The notes under the pieces are model-generated. The model was not told the origin of the DNA, did not search any database, and worked only from the letters and a program-made list of their open reading frames with translations. Source: a virus. From it: DNA of 40,103 nt. Positions 22,357-27,859 of the stretch are shown here, piece after piece. Numbering within the stretch: the stretch's first letter is position 1; every line of letters starts with the position of its first letter. The translations under genes and the position numbers were made by a program. The stretch covers positions 1 through 40,103 of the IMG/VR virus record IMGVR_UViG_3300008266_000137. One strand, 5' to 3'.

Positions 22357-22844
22357 CCAAAACCCGTGAATCCTACTGTTTTACGCAGGTCCAGCGGCTC
22401 AGTGGGTTATCGTACTACCCCGGCAAAGAGGGTATACGGGAATTGGTGGCGGCGCTAGCTGCCAACACCCTAACAGACTTTCACGCTGCGGCTGTAGTTG
22501 ATGAGTGGCTACAGGAACAAAGCGTCGCACCGGCACCGGCTGACATTCGGCGGATTGCACTGGCATTGAGGCCGATCTACGCACCGCAACCAGGGGAACA
22601 TGAGGCGTGTACAAGCTGTGCGGGGACGGGCTGGCTGGTGTGCTACGAGGAGTACAAGCCATTCGTGCGCCACGGTCATTGTCGCTACCATGTACGCGAT
22701 CCGCATGAAGCTGATATGGAGTTTGGGCGGCGGATGCGGCACTATGAGCGCGAGATCATGCCCGAGGGACGCATACTCTCTGAGGCGGTCATGCGCTGCT
22801 CATGCGCGGCGGGTATGGCACGGGCTAGGAGGGATGTGGCATGA
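22350..22844 (+). CDS. Zinc-finger hypothetical protein
   Basis: The 164-residue protein has an N-terminal helical domain (about residues 15-75) and a DnaJ-like zinc motif, CTSCAGTGW near residue 88, with further cysteines near 98, 110 and CSC at about 149-151. Such proteins near early phage operons sometimes act in replication or transcription, but no specific family is recognised. It is joined to its neighbours by short overlaps. Confidence 0.65.
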   Translation: MVAKTRESYCFTQVQRLSGLSYYPGKEGIRELVAALAANTLTDFHAAAVVDEWLQEQSVAPAPADIRRIALALRPIYAPQPGEHEACTSCAGTGWLVCYEEYKPFVRHGHCRYHVRDPHEADMEFGRRMRHYEREIMPEGRILSEAVMRCSCAAGMARARRDVA

Positions 22845-23035
22845 CGCATTCAGACGCAGCGTACCAGTTGCTATTTATCGCCGAAACTCACGACATGCCA
22901 CGCGCTGATAGATTGGCCCAAATGGAGGCGCTAGTGGCTCGCCTTGAGCTTGAGGCGATTGAGCGGCACCGAGAGGACCAGCGCAGGACGAAAGCGATTC
23001 AGGAGAGCAGGAAAACGAAAGGGAAGGGGAAATGA
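22841..23035 (+). CDS. Small charged helical protein
   Basis: The 64-residue product has an N-terminal helix (DAAYQLLFIAETHDMPRADRL) and a Lys/Arg/Glu-rich C-terminal half. It overlaps both neighbours (ATGA). No family recognised. Confidence 0.6.
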   Translation: MTHSDAAYQLLFIAETHDMPRADRLAQMEALVARLELEAIERHREDQRRTKAIQESRKTKGKGK

Positions 23036-23238
23036 GTGACATGAAGCCTATGGAACCGCTGAACTTGCAACGCGGGCAGTTAGTGAAATACAAGACGCAC
23101 AATGGCAAGATCGCATGGGCTAAGGTGCATGACCCGCGACCGCGCGTGATCCTGCGGGGCATGTATCATTTTGAGCTTATGACGCCGAAGGGGGTCAAAG
23201 ACATCCCACAGCTATGGATTGAGAGGGCGCAGGGATGA
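23032..23238 (+). CDS. Small hypothetical protein, SH3-like pattern
   Basis: The 68-residue product reads as a small beta barrel: LQRGQLVKYKTHNGKIAWAKV, then RVILRGMYHFEL and a WIERAQG end. This resembles short SH3-like or KOW-like folds but no family is assigned. It overlaps neighbours by four bases on each side. Confidence 0.6.
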   Translation: MSDMKPMEPLNLQRGQLVKYKTHNGKIAWAKVHDPRPRVILRGMYHFELMTPKGVKDIPQLWIERAQG

Positions 23239-23330
23239 CGAAGAAGCCGATGGAGGTTATGCAAATAGTTTTAGGAGCGTATGCGATGTACTTGCTTTGC
23301 GAGATCGCGTTGTTTTGGTGGGGAATATGA
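23235..23330 (+). CDS. Micro-membrane protein, 31 residues
   Basis: A 31-codon gene with ATGA-type overlaps to both neighbours. The product (MTKKPMEVMQIVLGAYAMYL...) is one membrane helix with a basic N-terminus and WWGI end. The overlap pattern is the main support. Confidence 0.55.
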   Translation: MTKKPMEVMQIVLGAYAMYLLCEIALFWWGI

Positions 23331-23560
23331 CACGGACCGAAGCTGAAGCACTGATGACGCGGATAGGGTGCATTGATACGCGGAATGTGGCATGTTTGCA
23401 CATTGTTTATGCAAGGTACTGCCATGAGCGAGGGCTAGGGAACATGCAGAAATTGCCCGTGGCTGAAGCATATGCGCTACTAGTAGCCGCTATCAAAGAA
23501 GATAAAGGCAAAGTCCCACAACAACAAGCACTATTCAATACAAGCAGGAGCGCATTATGA
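23327..23560 (+). CDS. Small hypothetical protein
   Basis: The 77-residue product (MTRTEAEALMTRIGCID) is helical with no known motif. The start at 23327 is chosen because it overlaps the preceding TGA; the longer frame from 23219 would read through the micro-membrane gene. Its own stop overlaps the HNH start. Confidence 0.6.
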   Translation: MTRTEAEALMTRIGCIDTRNVACLHIVYARYCHERGLGNMQKLPVAEAYALLVAAIKEDKGKVPQQQALFNTSRSAL

Positions 23561-24264
23561 GGCGAGATTTTGCAAGCGTTATGTGGATGCCATTGCGCGA
23601 ACGCTTTGAGCTTCAACACACAAAAGAACCCATGTCTGGATGTTGGCTTTGGATGGGAAGTGAAAGCGGCGGGTATGGGGAAATTAGTAATAACGGCAAA
23701 AGAATCAAAGCGCATCGAGCTTCGTTGATTCTTGATGGGCAAGACCCAACAGGCAAAGTTGTCATGCACAAATGCGACAACCGCCTATGCGTTAACCCGC
23801 ATCATTTGCAAATCGGCACGTATCTGGAAAACATGCAGGATGCCGTGAAGAAGCGCAGAATTGCACATGGTACGAGATGTAAAAAAGCAAAGCTAGACGA
23901 GCAAAAAGTTTTATTGATCCGAACTTCAAACCTTTCGTTTAGTCGGCTAGGGCGCATGTATGGAGTGAGTAGTAACAGCATCAGATTGATAAAACTTGGA
24001 AAATCTTGGGCGCATGTAGGCGGTAAAATTGGCGCAGATAAAAACATCGGATCTCGTCACGGGCAATCAAAATTAAATGAAAAGTGGGTCAAAGAAATCT
24101 TAGCTTCAACCGAAGGCTTAAAGGCTTTAGCCAATCGTTACAACGTTTGCAAACAGACAATCCATAACATACGAACCAAGAAAATTTGGAAGCATATCGA
24201 GCAACCCCCAGCGGTCAAGCAGGGGCGCTGTTTGAGGAGAAGGGAGCGGACCTGTGAGCCATGA
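23557..24264 (+). CDS. HNH homing-type endonuclease
   Basis: The 235-residue protein has CWLWMGS at residues 29-35, GGYGEI at 38-43, KAHRAS at 51-56, and the zinc/His-Asn block HKCDNRLCVNPHHL at 71-84, then ENMQDAVKKR. This is the HNH type found in phage intron-free homing genes. Two C-terminal repeats resembling DNA-binding helix-turn-helix modules follow (KLDEQKVLLIRTS... and KLNEKWVKEILAS...). The gene is visibly more AT-rich than its neighbours, pointing to recent acquisition. It is inserted between small genes without breaking them. Confidence 0.88.
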   Translation: MRRDFASVMWMPLRERFELQHTKEPMSGCWLWMGSESGGYGEISNNGKRIKAHRASLILDGQDPTGKVVMHKCDNRLCVNPHHLQIGTYLENMQDAVKKRRIAHGTRCKKAKLDEQKVLLIRTSNLSFSRLGRMYGVSSNSIRLIKLGKSWAHVGGKIGADKNIGSRHGQSKLNEKWVKEILASTEGLKALANRYNVCKQTIHNIRTKKIWKHIEQPPAVKQGRCLRRRERTCEP

Positions 24265-24511
24265 TTTCCAGTTTGGCGATGAGCGCAAGATCTTCTACGA
24301 TGAGGTGGAAGATGGCATGGTTGTCACGGTGCATATTGCCGACAGCGGAGCGGTGCGGGAAGTAGACCCACGCACAAGAAAAACGCGGGGTGCCTTGCAG
24401 CATTTCCGCGTTATTGGGGATTCAGCACCATATACGCTGCAAGCTATACAAGCACCCGCAGACGGTGCGGAGGTTGTACGGCTGTGCGTTGGTAGCTGGT
24501 TCTGCGCCTAG
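24254..24511 (+). CDS. Hypothetical protein, GTG start
   Basis: The 85-residue product starts at a GTG eight bases after GGGAG and overlaps the HNH gene end by 11 bases. It is a mostly beta protein (VVTVHIADSGAVREVD, YTLQAIQAP) of unknown role. It is the last rightward gene of the early operon; its TAG shares the CTAG tetranucleotide with the stop of the convergent gene. Confidence 0.6.
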   Translation: MSHDFQFGDERKIFYDEVEDGMVVTVHIADSGAVREVDPRTRKTRGALQHFRVIGDSAPYTLQAIQAPADGAEVVRLCVGSWFCA

Positions 24512-24705
24512 CACTTATGCCCACGGGCCTCTGCTCTTTTAGCCGTCATTTCTCCACAGGGGCACCGGGGAACGTTTGTTCGGGCTTTGCGGGCAATACC
24601 GCTCTTAGCTCCGTTGCGGCTTGCCCATGCGCTTCGTAGGGCCTCGGGTGAGGCTGTGAGGATGGCTGCTACTTGCTCGGCGTGTGGGAGGATACTCAGA
24701 TTCAT
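24508..24705 (-). CDS. Small hypothetical protein with CPCGEMT motif
   Basis: The 65-residue product begins MNLSILPHAEQ and ends with PRCPCGEMTAKRAEARGHKC, a C-terminal motif I have seen in other small phage and mobile-element proteins of unknown function; it may bind zinc. The start at 24705 overlaps the preceding stop (ATGA). It converges with the rightward operon. Confidence 0.62.
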   Translation of the reverse strand: MNLSILPHAEQVAAILTASPEALRSAWASRNGAKSGIARKARTNVPRCPCGEMTAKRAEARGHKC

Positions 24706-24959
24706 CGCGGCCTCATTGGTTGAGTACATGCATTGCATGGGCATGGGCGAATAGCCTTAGCTGCCTTTTGAGCTTCGGTGCGGGTATCAAAGGCGACGAC
24801 GTGCTCGCCCTCGTCAATGACGCAATATCCGTTGGGGGCAATAACCTCGTAAGCTGTACCCGAATCGGTACACATCCCGTCAACGCGTTCAATTGTTGCT
24901 TTAGGTTTTGGCATTGTTTTCTCTTTTGTGTCGGCGTGGGTGAGGTTGGCTAGGTTCAT
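24702..24959 (-). CDS. Small hypothetical protein
   Basis: The 85-residue product has a central strand-rich part (TAYEVIAPNGYCVIDEGEHVV) and a helix with RTEAQKAAKAIR, followed by a Cys-containing end (CPCNAC). The start at 24959 overlaps the upstream stop; an inner start at 24914 is possible. Function unknown. Confidence 0.62.
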   Translation of the reverse strand: MNLANLTHADTKEKTMPKPKATIERVDGMCTDSGTAYEVIAPNGYCVIDEGEHVVAFDTRTEAQKAAKAIRPCPCNACTQPMRPR

Positions 24960-25120
24960 GCGGTGGGCACTTCCTGCACATAAAAATCAAAGACTACCCC
25001 TTGCGGATACATGTTCTGCACTTTGGCGATGGCGTTCCACTCGGATCCGGCAATTACATGGAGGAATTGCTGGCCTACCGTGCCATCGGTCAGGCGGTAA
25101 CGGATTTCGTAAGTTTTCAT
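24956..25120 (-). CDS. Small hypothetical protein
   Basis: A 54-codon gene: the product (MKTYEIRYRLTDGTVGQQF) has a beta-alpha-beta pattern with a helix at EWNAIAKVQNM. AGGAGA lies about eight bases before the ATG, and its stop overlaps the next ATG. No family recognised. Confidence 0.65.
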   Translation of the reverse strand: MKTYEIRYRLTDGTVGQQFLHVIAGSEWNAIAKVQNMYPQGVVFDFYVQEVPTA

Positions 25121-25149
25121 GGTGTCTCTCTCCTGTATTCTGCGGTGCC

Positions 25150-25344
25150 CTAGCGGGCGTCTGCTCCAAAGTCTTCAGCAGCGTCATCGTGAAACCCCTT
25201 GCGTTTAAGTTCCACGACAAACTTAGACGATTCTAGACTCCACGGCCACATGGAAGCCGAAACAAACTCGGGCTGGCGCTTTTCCTGTGCAATTAGTTGT
25301 TCTGCCTGTTCTTTGTTGCTGGCGTGAAAATAGTCAATTCGCAT
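25150..25344 (-). CDS. Small hypothetical protein
   Basis: The 64-residue product (MRIDYFHASNKEQAEQLIAQE) has a strand-helix start and mixed C-terminus. An AGGAG site lies upstream. It follows a 90-bp gap with two adjacent hairpins. Confidence 0.6.
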   Translation of the reverse strand: MRIDYFHASNKEQAEQLIAQEKRQPEFVSASMWPWSLESSKFVVELKRKGFHDDAAEDFGADAR

Positions 25345-25393
25345 GGTGGTTCTCCTGTATCCTGCGGGTTGCTCTCAAGAGCGGCCTCGTCAG

Positions 25394-25423
25394 CACCAGC
25401 GTCACTGGTGGACCCCCGTGGGG
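25394..25423. terminator. Two adjacent hairpins between small genes
   Basis: CACCAG/CTGGTG (25394-25399/25405-25410) and CCCCC-GTG-GGGGG (25411-25423) lie side by side in the gap 25345-25434. The second is followed by TTT only on the rightward strand, so a terminator is weakly supported; RNA processing or stability elements are alternatives. Confidence 0.4.
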
Positions 25424-25434
25424 GTTTCGGCCTA

Positions 25435-25623
25435 TTAGAGTTCGATGTGCTGAACTAGCGTGGTGGTACCGAAGCAAATGAGCATCTTAAGCGCGGGAAA
25501 CTCATCAGTATCGGGGTTCATGCTAAACAGCTTCTGCTCTGCCTGCTTGATAGCGGACTTGCGGGTGAAACCAAAACCATAGAGTTTGTCATTGCTGTCG
25601 GTGATGATGTACTTTTTGTTCAT
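25435..25623 (-). CDS. Small hypothetical protein under an operator-controlled promoter
   Basis: The 62-residue product begins MNKKYIITDSNDKLYGFGFT. The start at 25623 has an AGAGAGG site upstream and lies downstream of a good leftward promoter; an ATG at 25662 lies upstream of the -10 box and is unlikely. Codon use is more AT-rich than in the late genes. Confidence 0.62.
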   Translation of the reverse strand: MNKKYIITDSNDKLYGFGFTRKSAIKQAEQKLFSMNPDTDEFPALKMLICFGTTTLVQHIEL

Positions 25624-25644
25624 TTCGTTTGCCTCTCTGAAACC

Positions 25645-25673
25645 ATAGTACGACAGAAGCATGTTCCTGTCAA
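25645..25673 (-). promoter_or_regulatory. Leftward promoter with 20-bp palindromic operator (copy A)
   Basis: TTGACA (25668-25673), 17-base spacer, TACTAT (25645-25650). A 20-bp imperfect palindrome with GACAG and CTGTC ends (25652-25671) sits between the boxes and overlaps the -35. A near-identical element occurs at 26250-26278, so the two promoters are probably bound by one repressor. Confidence 0.68.
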
Positions 25674-25710
25674 TACCCTGATGTGAGATTTGTGAAAAAA
25701 AGATGGCGGG

Positions 25711-25986
25711 CTATGCCGGTCTTTTCTTTTGTTTTGGCGCATCCCTTTCTATTTGATTGATAAGCACGCGACGTTTCAATGATAGAGCTTTAATGTATCT
25801 CCGAAGGATTACAAGCTGCTCAGGCTTGCTTAATTGACACAGGTAGCAAGCATCATAAAAAGTGGTGGCGAAAGCATTCAGGCTGCTTTCGCAAAACTGA
25901 TGAATTTCTAAAATCCCGTACCCTTTTTTGGGGTAGCCTTGGCATGGCGGAAAGCACGTGCATGTTTTGTTTGGGTTCATTACCAT
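25711..25986 (-). CDS. Cys-containing hypothetical protein
   Basis: The 91-residue product has CTCFPPC near the N-terminus and CYLC in the middle, perhaps a zinc site, followed by a basic helical end. The start may be 25986 or 25980, both at the stop of the upstream gene (TAATG for the latter). The stretch is AT-rich relative to the late genes. Function unknown. Confidence 0.6.
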   Translation of the reverse strand: MVMNPNKTCTCFPPCQGYPKKGYGILEIHQFCESSLNAFATTFYDACYLCQLSKPEQLVILRRYIKALSLKRRVLINQIERDAPKQKKRPA

Positions 25987-26243
25987 CTCACTTTCTGATC
26001 TTGATTGTTTGCTAGCTCGGCAATCTGCTCAAAGCTGAACTCTACGACATTGCAGTCATGGCCAAACGCTACCGACTGCCGGACCTTTACCGTTCCTTGG
26101 TTGCGGTTATCGATCTTGATTGATTTGCGTCCAAAGATGGCCCGACCAAAGATGGCCCGCTGTTCGGCGGCTGGCATGACTCCCGTGTAATTATCTTTCC
26201 CTTCAAGGGCGATAGCGGCGGCGATTTCGTATTTGCTCTTCAT
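25980..26243 (-). CDS. Hypothetical protein, probable leaderless gene
   Basis: The 87-residue product begins MKSKYEIAAAIALEGKDN and has a conserved-looking middle (RAIFGRAIFGRKS, a 5-residue direct repeat). The start at 26243 is six bases after a TATATT -10 box, so longer upstream starts (26396) would lie before the promoter. No ribosome-binding site is present, as expected for a leaderless mRNA. Function unknown; it may encode the regulator of the shared operator, but no DNA-binding motif is evident. Confidence 0.62.
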   Translation of the reverse strand: MKSKYEIAAAIALEGKDNYTGVMPAAEQRAIFGRAIFGRKSIKIDNRNQGTVKVRQSVAFGHDCNVVEFSFEQIAELANNQDQKVRW

Positions 26244-26249
26244 GTCTTT

Positions 26250-26278
26250 AATATACGACAGAAACATGTTCATGTCAA
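26250..26278 (-). promoter_or_regulatory. Leftward promoter with 20-bp palindromic operator (copy B)
   Basis: TTGACA (26273-26278), 17-base spacer, TATATT (26250-26255), six bases before the ATG at 26243. The spacer holds the second copy of the palindrome (26257-26276, centre AACATGTT), matching copy A at most positions. Consensus on the leftward strand: GACAKRAACATGYTTCTGTC. Confidence 0.7.
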
Positions 26279-26341
26279 TACTAAAGATGAGGGGTAGCGA
26301 AAAAAAAGATGTGGGGTGAACTATCCGGTAATTCCGGATGG

Positions 26342-26370
26342 TTGCATGTTGAAAAAAGTTCGCGTACTCT
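26342..26370 (+). promoter_or_regulatory. Possible promoter for the second structured RNA
   Basis: TTGCAT (26342-26347), a 17-base spacer and TACTCT (26365-26370) form a moderate promoter directly before the structured stretch. The predicted start is near 26377, just inside the outer stem, so a start a few bases earlier would be needed for full pairing. Confidence 0.4.
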
Positions 26371-26505
26371 GTGAGCAGGATCGGCCACGCTTGCATAGGT
26401 GGTACGGCTACCTGGGGGATGCTGGCAACCCGAGAGGGAGCGGCCAGCGAAAGCGCTAGGAAGTAGCAGCGCTGGAAACTACTGGGCTAGGCTCACAAGG
26501 CTCCC
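26371..26505 (+). ncRNA. Structured pseudoknotted RNA candidate upstream of the late promoter
   Basis: No gene is supported between 26279 and 26600. Stems on this strand: GTGAGC/GCTCAC (26371-26376/26491-26496) enclosing the rest; AGGTGG-TACGG-CTACCT (26397-26413) extended by GCAT/ATGC and GCCA/TGGC; CCC-GAGA-GGG; CCAGCG-AAAG-CGCTAGG (26444-26460); AGTAG/CTACT (26462-26466/26479-26483) with a palindromic CAGCGCTG loop; and GGGAGC/GCTCCC (26436-26441/26500-26505), which crosses the outer stem and makes a pseudoknot. It does not match a ribozyme or riboswitch core I know. It could be a small RNA, a riboregulator of the late genes, or packaging-related. Confidence 0.6.
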
Positions 26506-26565
26506 GAGACACCTAATGCGATACTCCAACTGTGGAGGGGGTAGGGGGTGCCATTTCTGCGAGCA

Positions 26566-26594
26566 TTGACATTAACATCGAATACAGCTATAAA
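26566..26594 (+). promoter_or_regulatory. Late rightward promoter
   Basis: TTGACA (26566-26571), 17-base spacer, TATAAA (26589-26594): close to a perfect sigma-70 promoter. The -10 box ends six bases before the ATG at 26601, so the mRNA is probably leaderless for its first gene. It is the best candidate to drive the long late operon. Confidence 0.7.
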
Positions 26595-26600
26595 TGCCTC

Positions 26601-26876
26601 ATGGCATCCAAGCGTAGCTGGAAGACAACGTTAACCGGGATCTTCGGCCTCACGATGAGCGCCGCCGCCATCCTCCACAACCCCACCATCCTGATGAGTC
26701 CCGACGCCGCTCCGCTGATGCTCACCAGCATTGCATCGAGCATCGGCTTGATCTTGGCTAAAGACGCAGCCGCCATCAATAAGCAACTGCCAACGCCTGA
26801 TGAGATCGCAGCGGGTGCAGACGTTGCCGAAAAGCTCAAGGCCATCATCAAGGCTCGCAAGGAGCGCAGCAACTAA
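26601..26876 (+). CDS. Holin-like small membrane protein
   Basis: The 91-residue product starts MASKRSWKTTLTGIFG and has two hydrophobic segments (about residues 8-24 and 34-53), then AKDAAAINKQ and a charged tail. The SWKTTLxGI opening is typical of a widespread phage holin-type family, which permeabilises the membrane at lysis. The longer GTG frame from 26532 would start before the promoter. No ribosome-binding site is seen, fitting a leaderless start. It precedes the terminase genes. Confidence 0.72.
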   Translation: MASKRSWKTTLTGIFGLTMSAAAILHNPTILMSPDAAPLMLTSIASSIGLILAKDAAAINKQLPTPDEIAAGADVAEKLKAIIKARKERSN

Positions 26877-26989
26877 TGCCTCCGATGGGACCGTTAGAGG
26901 CGGCGTTTGCCTGCCTGATGCTGTTCCTCATGGTCTACGGGGCCTGCTCACTGGCTGTCATCCTGGCCAAGAGGCTTGACCGCGACTGA
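26876..26989 (+). CDS. Small membrane protein, possible lysis accessory
   Basis: A 37-codon gene overlapping the holin-like gene stop (TAATG) and the small terminase start (TGATG). The product is one membrane helix (AAFACLMLFLMVYGACSLAV) with a basic cytoplasmic end (KRLDRD). Likely a holin partner or lysis accessory; no family recognised. Confidence 0.6.
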   Translation: MPPMGPLEAAFACLMLFLMVYGACSLAVILAKRLDRD

Positions 26990-27495
26990 TGCCGAAACCA
27001 CGCCAAGCTATTGCAGCGAAGAAACGGGCACGGGAACCTGAGACGAAGCCGGTGGTACGCATTACGGATGCCATCGCAGACGAGATTCTGAAGAGGCTAG
27101 AAGACGGTGAGAGCCTTCGCAGCATTTGCAGCAGCGATCCGCAGCGGCTACCCGGAGCAACGGCAATACATGAGCTTGTGGCGCGAGACAGCGCATTTGC
27201 TGAGCGATACGCACGCGCGCGATCCGCTGGAATCGACCGATTGGCTGAACAGACGCTCGCCATTGCTGACAACCTCGACGAAGATCCACGATCCCGCGCT
27301 GTCAGAATCGACGCTCGCAAGTGGTTTGCTTCCAAGATGCGCCCTGACAAGTACGGCGATGCCTCCAAGCTCACGGTAGACGGTACAGGCCCTGGTGGTA
27401 GCATCGTCATCGCAGCGGCGAAGCTCGAAGCGCTCTCGGACGATGAGCTTCAGGTCGCGTTCCAGCTTCAGAAGAAGATCGCGGGGCAAGAGTAA
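26989..27495 (+). CDS. Terminase small subunit (Sf6-like)
   Basis: The 168-residue protein fits the Sf6 gp1-like small terminase: an N-terminal helix-turn-helix (about residues 24-60, ADEILKRLEDGESLRSICSS with ATAIHELVARD), a central helical oligomerisation part (RAVRIDARKWFASKMRPDKYGD) and a C-terminal helix. It recognises pac DNA and hands it to the large subunit. Position two small genes before TerL supports this. Confidence 0.85.
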   Translation: MPKPRQAIAAKKRAREPETKPVVRITDAIADEILKRLEDGESLRSICSSDPQRLPGATAIHELVARDSAFAERYARARSAGIDRLAEQTLAIADNLDEDPRSRAVRIDARKWFASKMRPDKYGDASKLTVDGTGPGGSIVIAAAKLEALSDDELQVAFQLQKKIAGQE

Positions 27496-27677
27496 TGCCA
27501 GTAGCCGCCGTAGTGCCATCATTGCTCGCTCTGCCATTGCGTTCCGTTGTGTGTGATTACTGCCGCAGCGAATGGAACAGGCAGCTAGGCCGCAAACACT
27601 GCCCAAGCTGTGGCGCAACGCTCGATTACGTAAAGGGCATTCAGGATATGGCGGATAAACAGAAGGGGCAAGAATGA
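27495..27677 (+). CDS. Small zinc-ribbon protein
   Basis: The 60-residue product has CDYC and CPSC separated by about 13 residues, a four-cysteine zinc ribbon. It lies between the terminase subunits, a common place for such small proteins. Its start overlaps the TerS stop (TAATG) and its end overlaps the next ATG. Confidence 0.65.
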   Translation: MPVAAVVPSLLALPLRSVVCDYCRSEWNRQLGRKHCPSCGATLDYVKGIQDMADKQKGQE

Positions 27678-27859
27678 ACCCAACAGCCTTCCGCATTGCC
27701 CACGCCTCGCCCTTAGCCATCCAGCGTCTCATTGCCCTAGATTGCCGCAACTGTCCGAAGTGCGGTACTCGCCACTATTACCCGCAGGCTCAATGCCGCA
27801 AATGCCAAGCCAAGTTGGTGACGGCCAAACGGGGTAAGCGTGACCACGGCAATACCTGA
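27674..27859 (+). CDS. Second small zinc-ribbon protein
   Basis: The 61-residue product has CRNCPKC and CRKC, a likely zinc ribbon, and a basic C-terminus. It resembles the preceding gene in size and Cys spacing, perhaps an old duplication. It overlaps the large terminase start by 20 bases. Confidence 0.65.
   Translation: MNPTAFRIAHASPLAIQRLIALDCRNCPKCGTRHYYPQAQCRKCQAKLVTAKRGKRDHGNT

Noticed and set aside
26532-26600. N-terminal extension of the holin-like gene from a GTG at 26532
   Set aside because: It would start upstream of the strong promoter whose -10 box ends at 26594, and the extension is not membrane- or signal-like.
26689-26706. CTGATGAGTC string resembling a hammerhead ribozyme core
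   Set aside because: It lies inside the holin-like gene, and the matching GAAA core and flanking stems are absent.
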